DNA from: MGML01 sp964493985
GTDB taxonomy: Bacteria; Chloroflexota; Dehalococcoidia; Dehalococcoidales; UBA2162
Assembly: GCA_964493985.1 (NCBI GenBank)
Contig: CAZBQL010000072.1
Coordinates: forward strand, 1-16,081
Reading direction: 5' to 3'
DNA: 16,081 bases
Shown: piece by piece, positions 6,511 through 13,328 of the stretch
Numbering within the stretch: position 1 is the first letter of the stretch
How the letters are laid out: each line of letters begins with the position of its first letter
Translations under genes and position numbers: made by a program
The notes under the pieces: generated by a model
Database searches by the model: none
What the model saw: only the letters and a program-made list of their open reading frames with translations
Told to the model about the DNA's origin: nothing

Positions 6511-6700
6511 CATAATGTGACTTTAACCATCTGCTAAGTCATGAAATTCCAGTACAGTTAAAGCGGATTTGTTTAAGAAATTTAGGAGAAAGCAAGACTA
6601 GTTTTCTCTCAAGTAATATATCAGTCGAGATTTCAATTCTTAATTCGGCTCGGATATAGCCCGAAAGGACAGGTACATAGCTTTTTCCTTTGGTTTTGGT
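6511..6700 (+). promoter_or_regulatory. 190-nt untranslated leader of the ccm operon
   Basis: A long leader with no open frame. It holds a hairpin GAGAAA (6586-6591) with TTTCTC (6603-6608), and a second one, TTCGGCT (6644-6650) with AGCCCGAA (6658-6665), 7 bp with one bulged C. AAAGGACAGG starting near 6664 is too far from ccmE to serve as its ribosome site and can pair with CCTTT at 6687-6691. Leader-level control is possible; no known riboswitch class is recognised. Confidence 0.3.
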
Positions 6701-7090
6701 ATGTTTAAGAAAAAGAGATACATTATAGGTGGTTTGATCCTGGTAGTAGTTCTGGGATATCTCGGTTTTACAGCTTTTCAGAATTCGTCTACCTATTACT
6801 ATACAGTTGACGAATTATTAACGGACAGTAACCTCACAGCCGAACAGAATGTGAGAGTACAGGGCACTGTCGAAGTCGGTTCTGTACAGAAAAATGATGA
6901 CGCTCGTCAGGTTTATTTTGTGTTGACTCATAATAATTACAGTATCCCTGTTGTTTACAGCGGGATCATTCCGGATGCTTTCCAGGAAAATAACGACGCT
7001 GTAGTTGAAGGTACCATGGAACAGGACGGTACGTTCAAAGCACATACCATAACCGTGAAATGTCCTTCGAAGTATGTAGCAGAGGAATAG
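6701..7090 (+). CDS. ccmE: Cytochrome c maturation haem chaperone CcmE (CxxxY type)
   Basis: 129 residues. It binds haem covalently on the outer face of the membrane and carries it to CcmF. The N-terminus has a basic anchor (MFKKKR) and one membrane segment at about 8-26, then a beta-rich OB-fold domain (YYTVDELL, VRVQGTVEVGSV, VYFVLTHNNYSIPVVYSGIIPDAF, AVVEGTM). The usual haem-binding HxxxY is replaced by CPSKY (C121, Y125). This C-type CcmE is known from archaea and sulfate-reducing bacteria, where CcmH is missing. No Shine-Dalgarno sequence is evident at the ATG. First gene of the operon; ccmF starts 6 nt after the stop. Confidence 0.95.
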   Translation: MFKKKRYIIGGLILVVVLGYLGFTAFQNSSTYYYTVDELLTDSNLTAEQNVRVQGTVEVGSVQKNDDARQVYFVLTHNNYSIPVVYSGIIPDAFQENNDAVVEGTMEQDGTFKAHTITVKCPSKYVAEE

Positions 7091-7096
7091 TATCAC

Positions 7097-9049
7097 ATGG
7101 CGGATGTCGGATATTACACTCTGCTTCTTGCTCTTATCACGGCACTTTACTCTGCAATTACATTCTTTATCGGTGTAAAAAGAAATAAACCTGTATTTAC
7201 ACAGAGTGCCCGGAATGCTTTGATCGCAACTTCCGGTCTTATTACGTTAGCTATCGTCATCCTTCTCTATGCAATTCTCACTCATAATTTCCAGATTGAA
7301 TACGTAGCCAATTATACCAGTCGCGACATGTCATTCCCTTATCTCATCAGCGCTCTCTGGGCAGGGGCCGATGGTTCATTACTATTCTGGGCATGGCTTC
7401 TTTCTATATGTGCGGTCATTGCGTTCGGGAGGAGGAAAGATACTCCTCTTCAGCTATATGCTTCAGCAATAACGATGACCTGCACTGCCTTTTTCATTAT
7501 TCTCTTGTCATCGGTCTCCAATCCATTCTCCACTTCGGGTTTTACACCCGCCGATGGAATCGGTTTGAATCCGTTGCTTGAAAACCCGGGGATGATTATT
7601 CATCCGCCTTTACTCCTGGCAGGATACGTTACCTGCACGATTCCTTTTTCGTACGCAATAGCTGCATTGATTACTAATAAACTTGGTTATAACTGGATAT
7701 CAGGTATCAGACGGTGGGCGATTATTACATGGCTGTTTCTCGGTGTCGGTAACATTATCGGGGCATGGTGGGCTTACGTAGAGCTGGGATGGGGCGGGTA
7801 CTGGGGTTGGGACCCTGTTGAAAATGCCGGTCTGATGCCATGGCTATTATTAACGGCATTCCTGCATTCCGTTATGGTCCAGAGAAGAGCGGGAATGATG
7901 AAAAAGTGGAACATCTCATTACTCCTGTTCGCATTCATACTTGTTATCTTCGGAACGTTCCTTACCCGCAGCGGTGTCCTTTCATCGGTACATACATATT
8001 CGGAAACGGGTATTGGTGTGTTTTTTGTAATATTTTTAGGTTTACTCTTAGTCTCCTCGGTGAGTCTAATCCTCCTGCGTAACAGGGAATTAAGCAGTGA
8101 ATCTGATATGAAATCATTACTGTCCAGGGAAGGCACTTTCCTGCTGGCAAACATCCTTTTTGTCCTGGCGACGGTCGTTATCTTTATAGGTACCATATTC
8201 CCGGGCTTATCCGAGGCGATAGCAGGGACCAAGATTGAGGTTGGCCCGTCTTTCTTTAATCAGGTCAACGGCCCTCTGTTTTCTGTGATTATTCTGCTTA
8301 TCAGCATCTGCACATTGACCGGGTGGAATACTTCGAAGGTATCGAGTCTGTTAAAAAAATTACTATGGCCGGGTGTGATTTCAGCTATTGCCGCAATATT
8401 TTTCTTTGTATTCTGGTTCAAAGACTGGAAGTCGCTTCTAGCTTTCTTTTTCACTTTTCTGGTATTCTTCACAATTTTGTCGACCTGGTTCCGAAACATG
8501 CTTTCACGTCAACGAGCGACAGGAGAGAATCCGCTCAACTCGTTCCTGTCGCTATTCAGGATAAGCAAAAACCGGTACGGAGCATATATCGTTCATCTTG
8601 GAATGGTCCTTGTAGCCTTCGGAATTATCGGCTCATCTCTGTTTGATTTCGAAAAAACGGATATATTATACATGGGAGATACGCTGAAAATAGGGAGTTA
8701 TACACTCCAGTTCAATGGTCTGACCGAACATGAAGAAGGATATAAAGATATCGTTCGGGCAAATCTAAATGTATACCGCAATGAGAAATTTCTTACGGAG
8801 ATGACTCCAGAGAAAATATTCCATGCAAACTATAACCAGGCGGTTAGTGAAGTCGCTATCCATTCGTCTCTTGCCGGAGATTTGTATATAGCACTGGGAG
8901 GATGGTATGAGGATGGTGCATCATTGTTTAGTGTAAGTGTGAATCCTCTCGTTATCTGGATATGGATCGGCGGAGGAGTCCTTATGCTGGGTGGTATAAT
9001 ATGTTTCTGGCCGGATAATAAATCTGAGGAGTCTCAGGATACGGAATGA
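7097..9049 (+). CDS. ccmF: Cytochrome c haem lyase subunit CcmF
   Basis: 650 residues, the usual length, a polytopic membrane protein that attaches haem from CcmE to the CxxCH motifs of apocytochromes. The WWD haem-handling motif is GWGGYWGWDPVENAG near residues 230-244. The four conserved histidines are present: H169 (IIHPPLLLAGY), H257 (FLHSVMVQ), H299 (SVHTYSE) and H500 (YIVHLGMV), matching H173, H261, H303 and H491 in the E. coli protein. A soluble periplasmic segment follows before a last membrane helix. AGAGGA at the end of ccmE supplies the ribosome site. Without CcmH, this CcmF must act with other partners. Confidence 0.97.
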   Translation: MADVGYYTLLLALITALYSAITFFIGVKRNKPVFTQSARNALIATSGLITLAIVILLYAILTHNFQIEYVANYTSRDMSFPYLISALWAGADGSLLFWAWLLSICAVIAFGRRKDTPLQLYASAITMTCTAFFIILLSSVSNPFSTSGFTPADGIGLNPLLENPGMIIHPPLLLAGYVTCTIPFSYAIAALITNKLGYNWISGIRRWAIITWLFLGVGNIIGAWWAYVELGWGGYWGWDPVENAGLMPWLLLTAFLHSVMVQRRAGMMKKWNISLLLFAFILVIFGTFLTRSGVLSSVHTYSETGIGVFFVIFLGLLLVSSVSLILLRNRELSSESDMKSLLSREGTFLLANILFVLATVVIFIGTIFPGLSEAIAGTKIEVGPSFFNQVNGPLFSVIILLISICTLTGWNTSKVSSLLKKLLWPGVISAIAAIFFFVFWFKDWKSLLAFFFTFLVFFTILSTWFRNMLSRQRATGENPLNSFLSLFRISKNRYGAYIVHLGMVLVAFGIIGSSLFDFEKTDILYMGDTLKIGSYTLQFNGLTEHEEGYKDIVRANLNVYRNEKFLTEMTPEKIFHANYNQAVSEVAIHSSLAGDLYIALGGWYEDGASLFSVSVNPLVIWIWIGGGVLMLGGIICFWPDNKSEESQDTE

Positions 9050-9086
9050 TCGATGAAACTTTATTCTACGGTAACAAGGTAGCAAT

Positions 9087-9395
9087 ATGACTATATTCAT
9101 TACGTTAGTTATTATCATTATTACTGTCGCATACATCATATATCCGTTTTTCAGTAAATCGGCCGTTACCTACGCTGAAATTACAAAAGCACCGCCCGGA
9201 AGAGGTGCAATTAAAAAGACCAGGAAAGCCGGGAAAAAGCTGAGTGATATCGACTCCGAGATTGAAAGGCGAGTGAGTGAGATAAGAGAAAAAGATAAAG
9301 CTGTATGCCCGAAATGCGGAGCGAGTTACAAGGAGGGAAGTTGCTTCTGTTCCCAGTGCGGGGCAGATTTATCAGCAAATAAAGATGAAAGCTAG
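9087..9395 (+). CDS. Membrane-anchored zinc-ribbon protein in ccm operon
   Basis: 102 residues. One membrane segment at about 3-22 is followed by a charged, probably helical linker (35-72) and a zinc ribbon made by C74-x2-C77 and C88-x2-C91, with an extra C86. By the positive-inside rule (basic residues after the helix) the ribbon is probably cytoplasmic. AAGGT at 9076-9080 lies 6 nt before the ATG. The last 11 nt overlap the next gene. I do not recognise a named family; its position in the operon points to an accessory role in cytochrome c maturation, perhaps assembly of the complex, but this is inference. Confidence 0.75.
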   Translation: MTIFITLVIIIITVAYIIYPFFSKSAVTYAEITKAPPGRGAIKKTRKAGKKLSDIDSEIERRVSEIREKDKAVCPKCGASYKEGSCFCSQCGADLSANKDES

Positions 9396-10539
9396 ACTGA
9401 TAACCGTAACGGGTATTTTTCTCATCCTGCTGACCTTATCTCCCTTTGCCGTAAATGCCCAGGCTGAAGGTGTCATTGAAGGGCGTTTAATTAATGGTAC
9501 AGAATCCGGAAGTAGTACCACCGGGCAAACAGTGACTCTGCTTACATACCTGGATGATATCGAAACCGGTACCAGAGAAACTCTGACTGATGATAACGGA
9601 ATGTTCCTGTTCGAAGGTCTTGATACAACCTCAGGATATAGCTATCAGGCAAAGACCGTGTTCCAGTCGGTTGAATATGGTAGTAAGAAACTGGAGTTCG
9701 CTGAAGGTAGTGCTGATCTGACCATCGAATTGCCTGTGTTTGATTCTATTGAAAGTGATAACAATATCTCCATCATGTCATCACATGTCATTATATACGT
9801 AGAAGTAGGTTATTTATACATAACTGAATACTACCTGTTTCTAAATAACTCAGACCGAACGTACATAGGGGACCCATATTCCGGAAATGCTTCGCAGAGA
9901 GAAACATTAAGGCTGTCGCTGCCTCGAGATGCAGAAAATCTGCAGATTGGTGACGGGCAGATGGATTCCTATGTCCAATTAGCTCAAGGCGATTTTATCG
10001 ATACCATGCCGGTCCAACCCGGGACTAAAGAAGTGGCTTATTCGTATATAACCGAATATTCTGAAGGAAGATATACATACCTGCAGGATGTATTCTATCC
10101 GATAGGCAATATGGAATTGCTCATTAACGGTAATGTGTCTATAACTCCTTCAGAACTCATGATAAAGAACGAACCATTTCAATCGCAGGGAGAATCATTC
10201 CAGCATTATACTGCAATGAACGTAACACCCGGGCAGCAATTATCGCTGGTATTAACTGAGTCCACATCATCCGGAACAGGTATAAACCCGTTCTGGATAA
10301 TTATCATTATCGTACTGTTGATTGCCGCAGCATATCTCGTATATTACCTGCGTACCGGAAAAGGAGTAATAGCGGAACGTAAAGAAACCGGTGATGATGT
10401 GGAAGAACTGCTTAACATAATAGCTGACCTCGATGATAATTATGAAAATGGAATTATCGATGAAAAAGAATACCGTGAACTCCGCGACGAATATAAAGCC
10501 CGTCTGGCTGGTCTGATGGAGAATTCGGATGGTGACTAA
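9385..10539 (+). CDS. Exported, C-terminally anchored protein with carboxypeptidase-regulatory-like domain
   Basis: 384 residues. A signal peptide is likely (hydrophobic 5-24, cleavage after A25 in VNA-QA). Residues about 28-115 look like a carboxypeptidase-regulatory/transthyretin-like beta domain (GVIEGRLINGT, TLTDDNGMFLFEGL, YSYQAKTVFQSVEY). A second beta-rich region covers 120-295. A membrane helix lies at about 302-323, then a cytoplasmic charged helix at 337-378 (IADLDDNYENGIIDEKEYRELRDEY) resembling the short helical motif seen in the CcmI family. The start overlaps the zinc-ribbon gene by 11 nt and has no good ribosome site, so translation is probably coupled. ccmA overlaps its end by 11 nt. 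Likely an accessory subunit of the maturation machinery; no catalytic residues or CxxC pair seen. Confidence 0.75.
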   Translation: MKARLITVTGIFLILLTLSPFAVNAQAEGVIEGRLINGTESGSSTTGQTVTLLTYLDDIETGTRETLTDDNGMFLFEGLDTTSGYSYQAKTVFQSVEYGSKKLEFAEGSADLTIELPVFDSIESDNNISIMSSHVIIYVEVGYLYITEYYLFLNNSDRTYIGDPYSGNASQRETLRLSLPRDAENLQIGDGQMDSYVQLAQGDFIDTMPVQPGTKEVAYSYITEYSEGRYTYLQDVFYPIGNMELLINGNVSITPSELMIKNEPFQSQGESFQHYTAMNVTPGQQLSLVLTESTSSGTGINPFWIIIIIVLLIAAAYLVYYLRTGKGVIAERKETGDDVEELLNIIADLDDNYENGIIDEKEYRELRDEYKARLAGLMENSDGD

Positions 10540-11269
10540 AGCACCGGCTTTATCGGATGGGCCGATAATAAGTGTTAAAGGTTTGACACGGACCTTCAAT
10601 GATTTTCTCGCTTTGAGGGGTATCGATATTGATATCGGCGCAGGAGAGAAAGTGGCTGTACTCGGACCGAATGGCGCCGGGAAAACCACCTTACTCAAGG
10701 TCCTTTCATCAGCTATCACTTCATCGTCAGGCGAGGTGACTATAAGATCAACCCGGCTTAAGGACAAAGATCCTGAAGTTCGCCGGTATATCGGAGTTGT
10801 TTCTCACCAGACCTTCCTGTACCAGGAACTAACGGCATATGAAAATTTTACTTTTTACTGCCGCATGTATGACGTAAGCGATAGGGAAGAACGGATCAGG
10901 GAAATTATCGACAGGATAGGAATGATGCCACGACTCCACGACCGGGTCAGTAATTTATCCCGTGGAATGCAGCAGAGACTTTCAATCGGCCGGGCTTTAC
11001 TCCACAGGCCTGAAATCCTGTTACTGGATGAACCTGATACAGGTCTTGACTGGCATGCGTTGTCTTCTTTATGGGACATTATTAACAGGGAGGATGGAAT
11101 AAATCGTACGATTCTATTCACGACACATAATCTGAGCCGAGCTTGTACGTTGAGTAACCGTGTCGTTATTATGAACAAGGGTAAAATCGTTCACGATATT
11201 GCAGGTTCTGGGCTTGATGCGGGGAATATCGAAGAAATTTATAGTAGATTAACAGGTGGAATTGAGTGA
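10529..11269 (+). CDS. ccmA: Haem exporter ATP-binding protein CcmA
   Basis: 246 residues, the ATPase of the CcmAB(C) ABC transporter that releases haem-loaded CcmE from CcmC. Walker A is GPNGAGKT (46-53), Q-loop Q94, the signature is LSRGMQ (143-148, against the consensus LSGGQ, a variation usual in CcmA), Walker B is ILLLDEP (163-169), D-loop GLD at 172-174, and the switch histidine is H200. The start overlaps the preceding gene by 11 nt, and its stop overlaps the ccmB GTG by 3 bases. A full ABC domain with all motifs intact. Confidence 0.95.
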   Translation: MVTKAPALSDGPIISVKGLTRTFNDFLALRGIDIDIGAGEKVAVLGPNGAGKTTLLKVLSSAITSSSGEVTIRSTRLKDKDPEVRRYIGVVSHQTFLYQELTAYENFTFYCRMYDVSDREERIREIIDRIGMMPRLHDRVSNLSRGMQQRLSIGRALLHRPEILLLDEPDTGLDWHALSSLWDIINREDGINRTILFTTHNLSRACTLSNRVVIMNKGKIVHDIAGSGLDAGNIEEIYSRLTGGIE

Positions 11270-11937
11270 ATTATTTTCGTAAAGTATCCGCCATAGTATG
11301 GAAAGATGCGTTGTCCGAAATGCGTACCAGGGAAATTGTGTTTTCCGTACTGGTTTTCGCTCTTCTGGTGCTGGTTATTTTCAACTTTGCCTTTGGTGCT
11401 GATGAAACGGCGATGAATTCTATAGCTCCCGGGATATTATGGGTTACTTTTGCATTTGCCGGCGTGCTCAGTCTCAACCGGAGTTTCGTCCAAGAAAAAG
11501 AAAATGGCTGCTTCGAAGCTTTGACACTCTGTCCGGTCGGCAGAGATGCCATATATGTTGGTAAAATGTTGAGCAGTCTTGTTTTCATGATTATTATTGA
11601 AATTATTACGCTTCCAGTGTATTCGTTCCTTTTCAATTTGAACGTACTTTCGTTTGAGATAATAATAATAACACTCCTGGCAACCATTGGTTTTGCCGCA
11701 GTCGGGACCCTGTTTTCAGCGCTTGCGGTAAATACCAGGGTCCGTGAAATGGTTCTCCCCATACTTTTCCTGCCTGTTGTAGTGCCGCTGCTTATATGCG
11801 CTGTAAACGCTTCGGGAGATGCACTCGCTGGCGAATCATGGGGTGACCTTTTTTCGTGGTTGATGTTGATTATTGCCTACGATGTTGTGTTTGTAGTTGC
11901 TTCCTATCTTGTTTTTGAACATGCTCTCGAAGAATAG
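11266..11937 (+). CDS. ccmB: Haem exporter membrane subunit CcmB
   Basis: 223 residues, the normal size, with about six hydrophobic membrane segments. The N-terminal stretch (IVWKDALSEMRTREIVFSVLVFALLVLVIF) and SLNRSFVQEKENGCFEALTL are characteristic of CcmB, as is VGTLFSALAVNTRVREMVLPILFLP. It forms the channel-like partner of CcmA. Translation starts at a GTG (11266-11268) overlapping the ccmA TGA, with AGGTGGA at 11253-11259 as the ribosome site. Confidence 0.95.
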   Translation: MNYFRKVSAIVWKDALSEMRTREIVFSVLVFALLVLVIFNFAFGADETAMNSIAPGILWVTFAFAGVLSLNRSFVQEKENGCFEALTLCPVGRDAIYVGKMLSSLVFMIIIEIITLPVYSFLFNLNVLSFEIIIITLLATIGFAAVGTLFSALAVNTRVREMVLPILFLPVVVPLLICAVNASGDALAGESWGDLFSWLMLIIAYDVVFVVASYLVFEHALEE

Positions 11938-11946
11938 AGGTACCGT

Positions 11947-12633
11947 ATGAATAAAAGTCATATTACTAAAATGGTCCTGCTGGTCCTTACAACTATTTCA
12001 TTCATGGCCGCTCTCTATTTGATATTTTTCTATGTTCCGACCGAGCTTTCCATGGGAGTAGTCCAGAGGATATTCTATTTTCACGTACCTGTAGCGTGGA
12101 TTGCGCTGTTGTCTTACGTGGTTATTTTCGTATCCAGTATCATGTACCTGAGGAAACGGAGCAAAACATGGGATACTGTCGCTATTGCTGCTGCGGAAAT
12201 CGGGTTCATATTCACCACGGCGTTCCTGGTAACCGGGTCTATCTGGGCAAAACCTGCCTGGGGAGTATGGTGGACATGGAGTCCCCGTCTCACTTCTGCA
12301 TTAGTTCTATGGTTTATATATGTTGCTTACCTGACAATTCGTGCTTACACACAGGGCGATGACAGAAAAGCCAGGTTTTCATCCGCAGTTGCCATTATAG
12401 GTTTTATAGATATTCCTATCGTAATATTGTCCATATCACTGTGGCGGACTCAGCATCCTTCGGCCTTGATATTCGAGGGAGGACTCACTCCGCCTATGCT
12501 GCTGACCTTACAGATATGTATCCTGGCTTTTACGCTTTTATATGTATTGATACTTATCCAGAGTATACAGATAAACCGGTCTATCTTAAAAGTCAGGGAT
12601 TTGCGTAGACTTAAAGAGATGAATGAAGGCTGA
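11947..12633 (+). CDS. ccmC: Haem-handling protein CcmC
   Basis: 228 residues, six membrane segments. CcmC presents haem to CcmE. The axial histidines are visible: H46 in RIFYFHVPVAW and H170 in WRTQHP. The WWD motif reads WGVWWTWSPRLTS (105-117); the aspartate found in most homologues (WDxRLTS) is serine here. The start is supported by AGAGG 6 nt upstream, just after the ccmB stop. Followed 15 nt later by ccmD. Confidence 0.95.
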   Translation: MNKSHITKMVLLVLTTISFMAALYLIFFYVPTELSMGVVQRIFYFHVPVAWIALLSYVVIFVSSIMYLRKRSKTWDTVAIAAAEIGFIFTTAFLVTGSIWAKPAWGVWWTWSPRLTSALVLWFIYVAYLTIRAYTQGDDRKARFSSAVAIIGFIDIPIVILSISLWRTQHPSALIFEGGLTPPMLLTLQICILAFTLLYVLILIQSIQINRSILKVRDLRRLKEMNEG

Positions 12634-12648
12634 TTGGGAGGGTAATTT

Positions 12649-12789
12649 ATGGATAATCTTGGATACTTATTTGCCGCTTTTGCGGTTATCTGGGCTGTAG
12701 TTTTCGGTTATATCCTGGTATTAATGAACCGTCAGAAAAAACTGAAACGTGATATCGAGAAACTGGAAACGGATATCAGGCAGAATTAA
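12649..12789 (+). CDS. ccmD: Small membrane protein CcmD
   Basis: 46 residues. One membrane helix (YLFAAFAVIWAVVFGYILVL, 6-25) is followed by a basic, helical tail (NRQKKLKRDIEKLETDIRQN). The pattern YLFAAFAVIW...GY is the CcmD hallmark. It stabilises the CcmABC-CcmE complex and aids release of haem-CcmE. GGGAGG at 12636-12641 gives a strong ribosome site 7 nt before the ATG. The gene is easy to miss because of its size; it completes the ccmABCDEF set. Confidence 0.92.
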   Translation: MDNLGYLFAAFAVIWAVVFGYILVLMNRQKKLKRDIEKLETDIRQN

Positions 12790-12799
12790 CTTGGATATA

Positions 12800-12898
12800 A
12801 TTTAGGACCGGGGAGCAGAAGGGAGAATATTCCACAATGACTCGTGCCTGTCGTGCAGGTTCTAATCCTGCTTACAGCATCGATACCTGGCCTTAAAT
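12800..12898 (+). ncRNA. Candidate 99-nt structured RNA after ccmD
   Basis: The ends pair over 13 positions: 12800-12812 with 12886-12898, 12 pairs formed and one A-C mismatch. Inside are a small hairpin GGGA (12821-12824) with TTCC (12830-12833), and a 5-bp hairpin GCAGG (12855-12859) with CCTGC (12867-12871) whose 7-nt loop TTCTAAT resembles a tRNA T-loop. CAGG at 12856-12859 can pair instead with CCTG at 12847-12850, so two folds exclude each other. It is neither a tRNA (no matching acceptor or anticodon arm) nor a family I recognise. A 19-codon open frame, 12837-12896, lies in it, with GGGAG 11 nt upstream; a peptide is an alternative reading. It could be the 3' end of the ccm transcript or the leader of the coiled-coil gene. 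Confidence 0.45.
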
Positions 12899-12977
12899 TT
12901 ATTTGCTTATAACTGGTAATTAGATCTAAGAACAACCCATCCTGAGAGGAGCAATTCCTCGCCTTCGCCAGAAATAA

Positions 12978-13011
12978 AAACGGGTTTGGAGAAGTATCAT
13001 CGGACCCGTTT
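12978..13011 (+). terminator. Terminator of the ccm operon
   Basis: AAACGGGT (12978-12985) pairs with ACCCGTTT (13004-13011) around an 18-nt loop, followed by ATTATTT. A minor hairpin GAGGA/TCCTC precedes it at 12946-12960. Confidence 0.55.
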
Positions 13012-13018
13012 ATTATTT

Positions 13019-13317
13019 GGACATTAACAGGTTCTCCTTGTATTGCTCAATTTATGCCAAAGTACATCAAATAGTTCCTGGACCTCTGGAAACAATGATC
13101 TAGTCACAGGATATAAACCAGTAGATGGTCTAGTCATCCGGCTCAGTGTGGTTGCACTTAAGTATGACAAAATTAATACTTAGTCAATCAAAGCATACAC
13201 TTTTTCTCGTTCTATTAAAGCTGGTATTAATCATATAATTTAGAAATTTCAGCATATGTTGGCCTGTAAGGTGAAACGGACTACATAAAAAGATATGTAT
13301 CGATGCAGACCGAACAA
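13019..13317. other. Intergenic region before the coiled-coil gene
   Basis: About 300 bp without a gene on either strand. TCTAGTCA occurs twice (13099-13106 and 13129-13136, 30 bp apart), with a shorter TAGTCA at 13181-13186. A weak promoter pair TTGCAC (13152-13157) and AATACT (13175-13180) with 17-bp spacing could serve the next gene. Nothing else is recognised. Confidence 0.4.
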
Positions 13318-13328
13318 GGGAGGCAGAA

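Noticed and set aside
11271..11762. 163-codon open frame antisense to ccmB
   Set aside because: It is a shadow of the ccmB reading frame, with no ribosome site or family features.
12796..12801. Consensus TATAAT just before the 99-nt element
   Set aside because: No -35 is found at 16-18 bp, and a start downstream of it would remove most of the 5' half of the end stem.
12790..12900. tRNA or signal recognition particle RNA after ccmD
   Set aside because: A T-arm-like hairpin is present, but no matching acceptor stem, D-arm or anticodon arm could be drawn, and the apical SRP motif is absent.
13099..13186. Three TAGTCA repeats as an iteron or CRISPR-like array
   Set aside because: Only two 8-bp copies and one 6-bp copy at uneven spacing (30 and 50 bp); too few and too short for an array or an origin.
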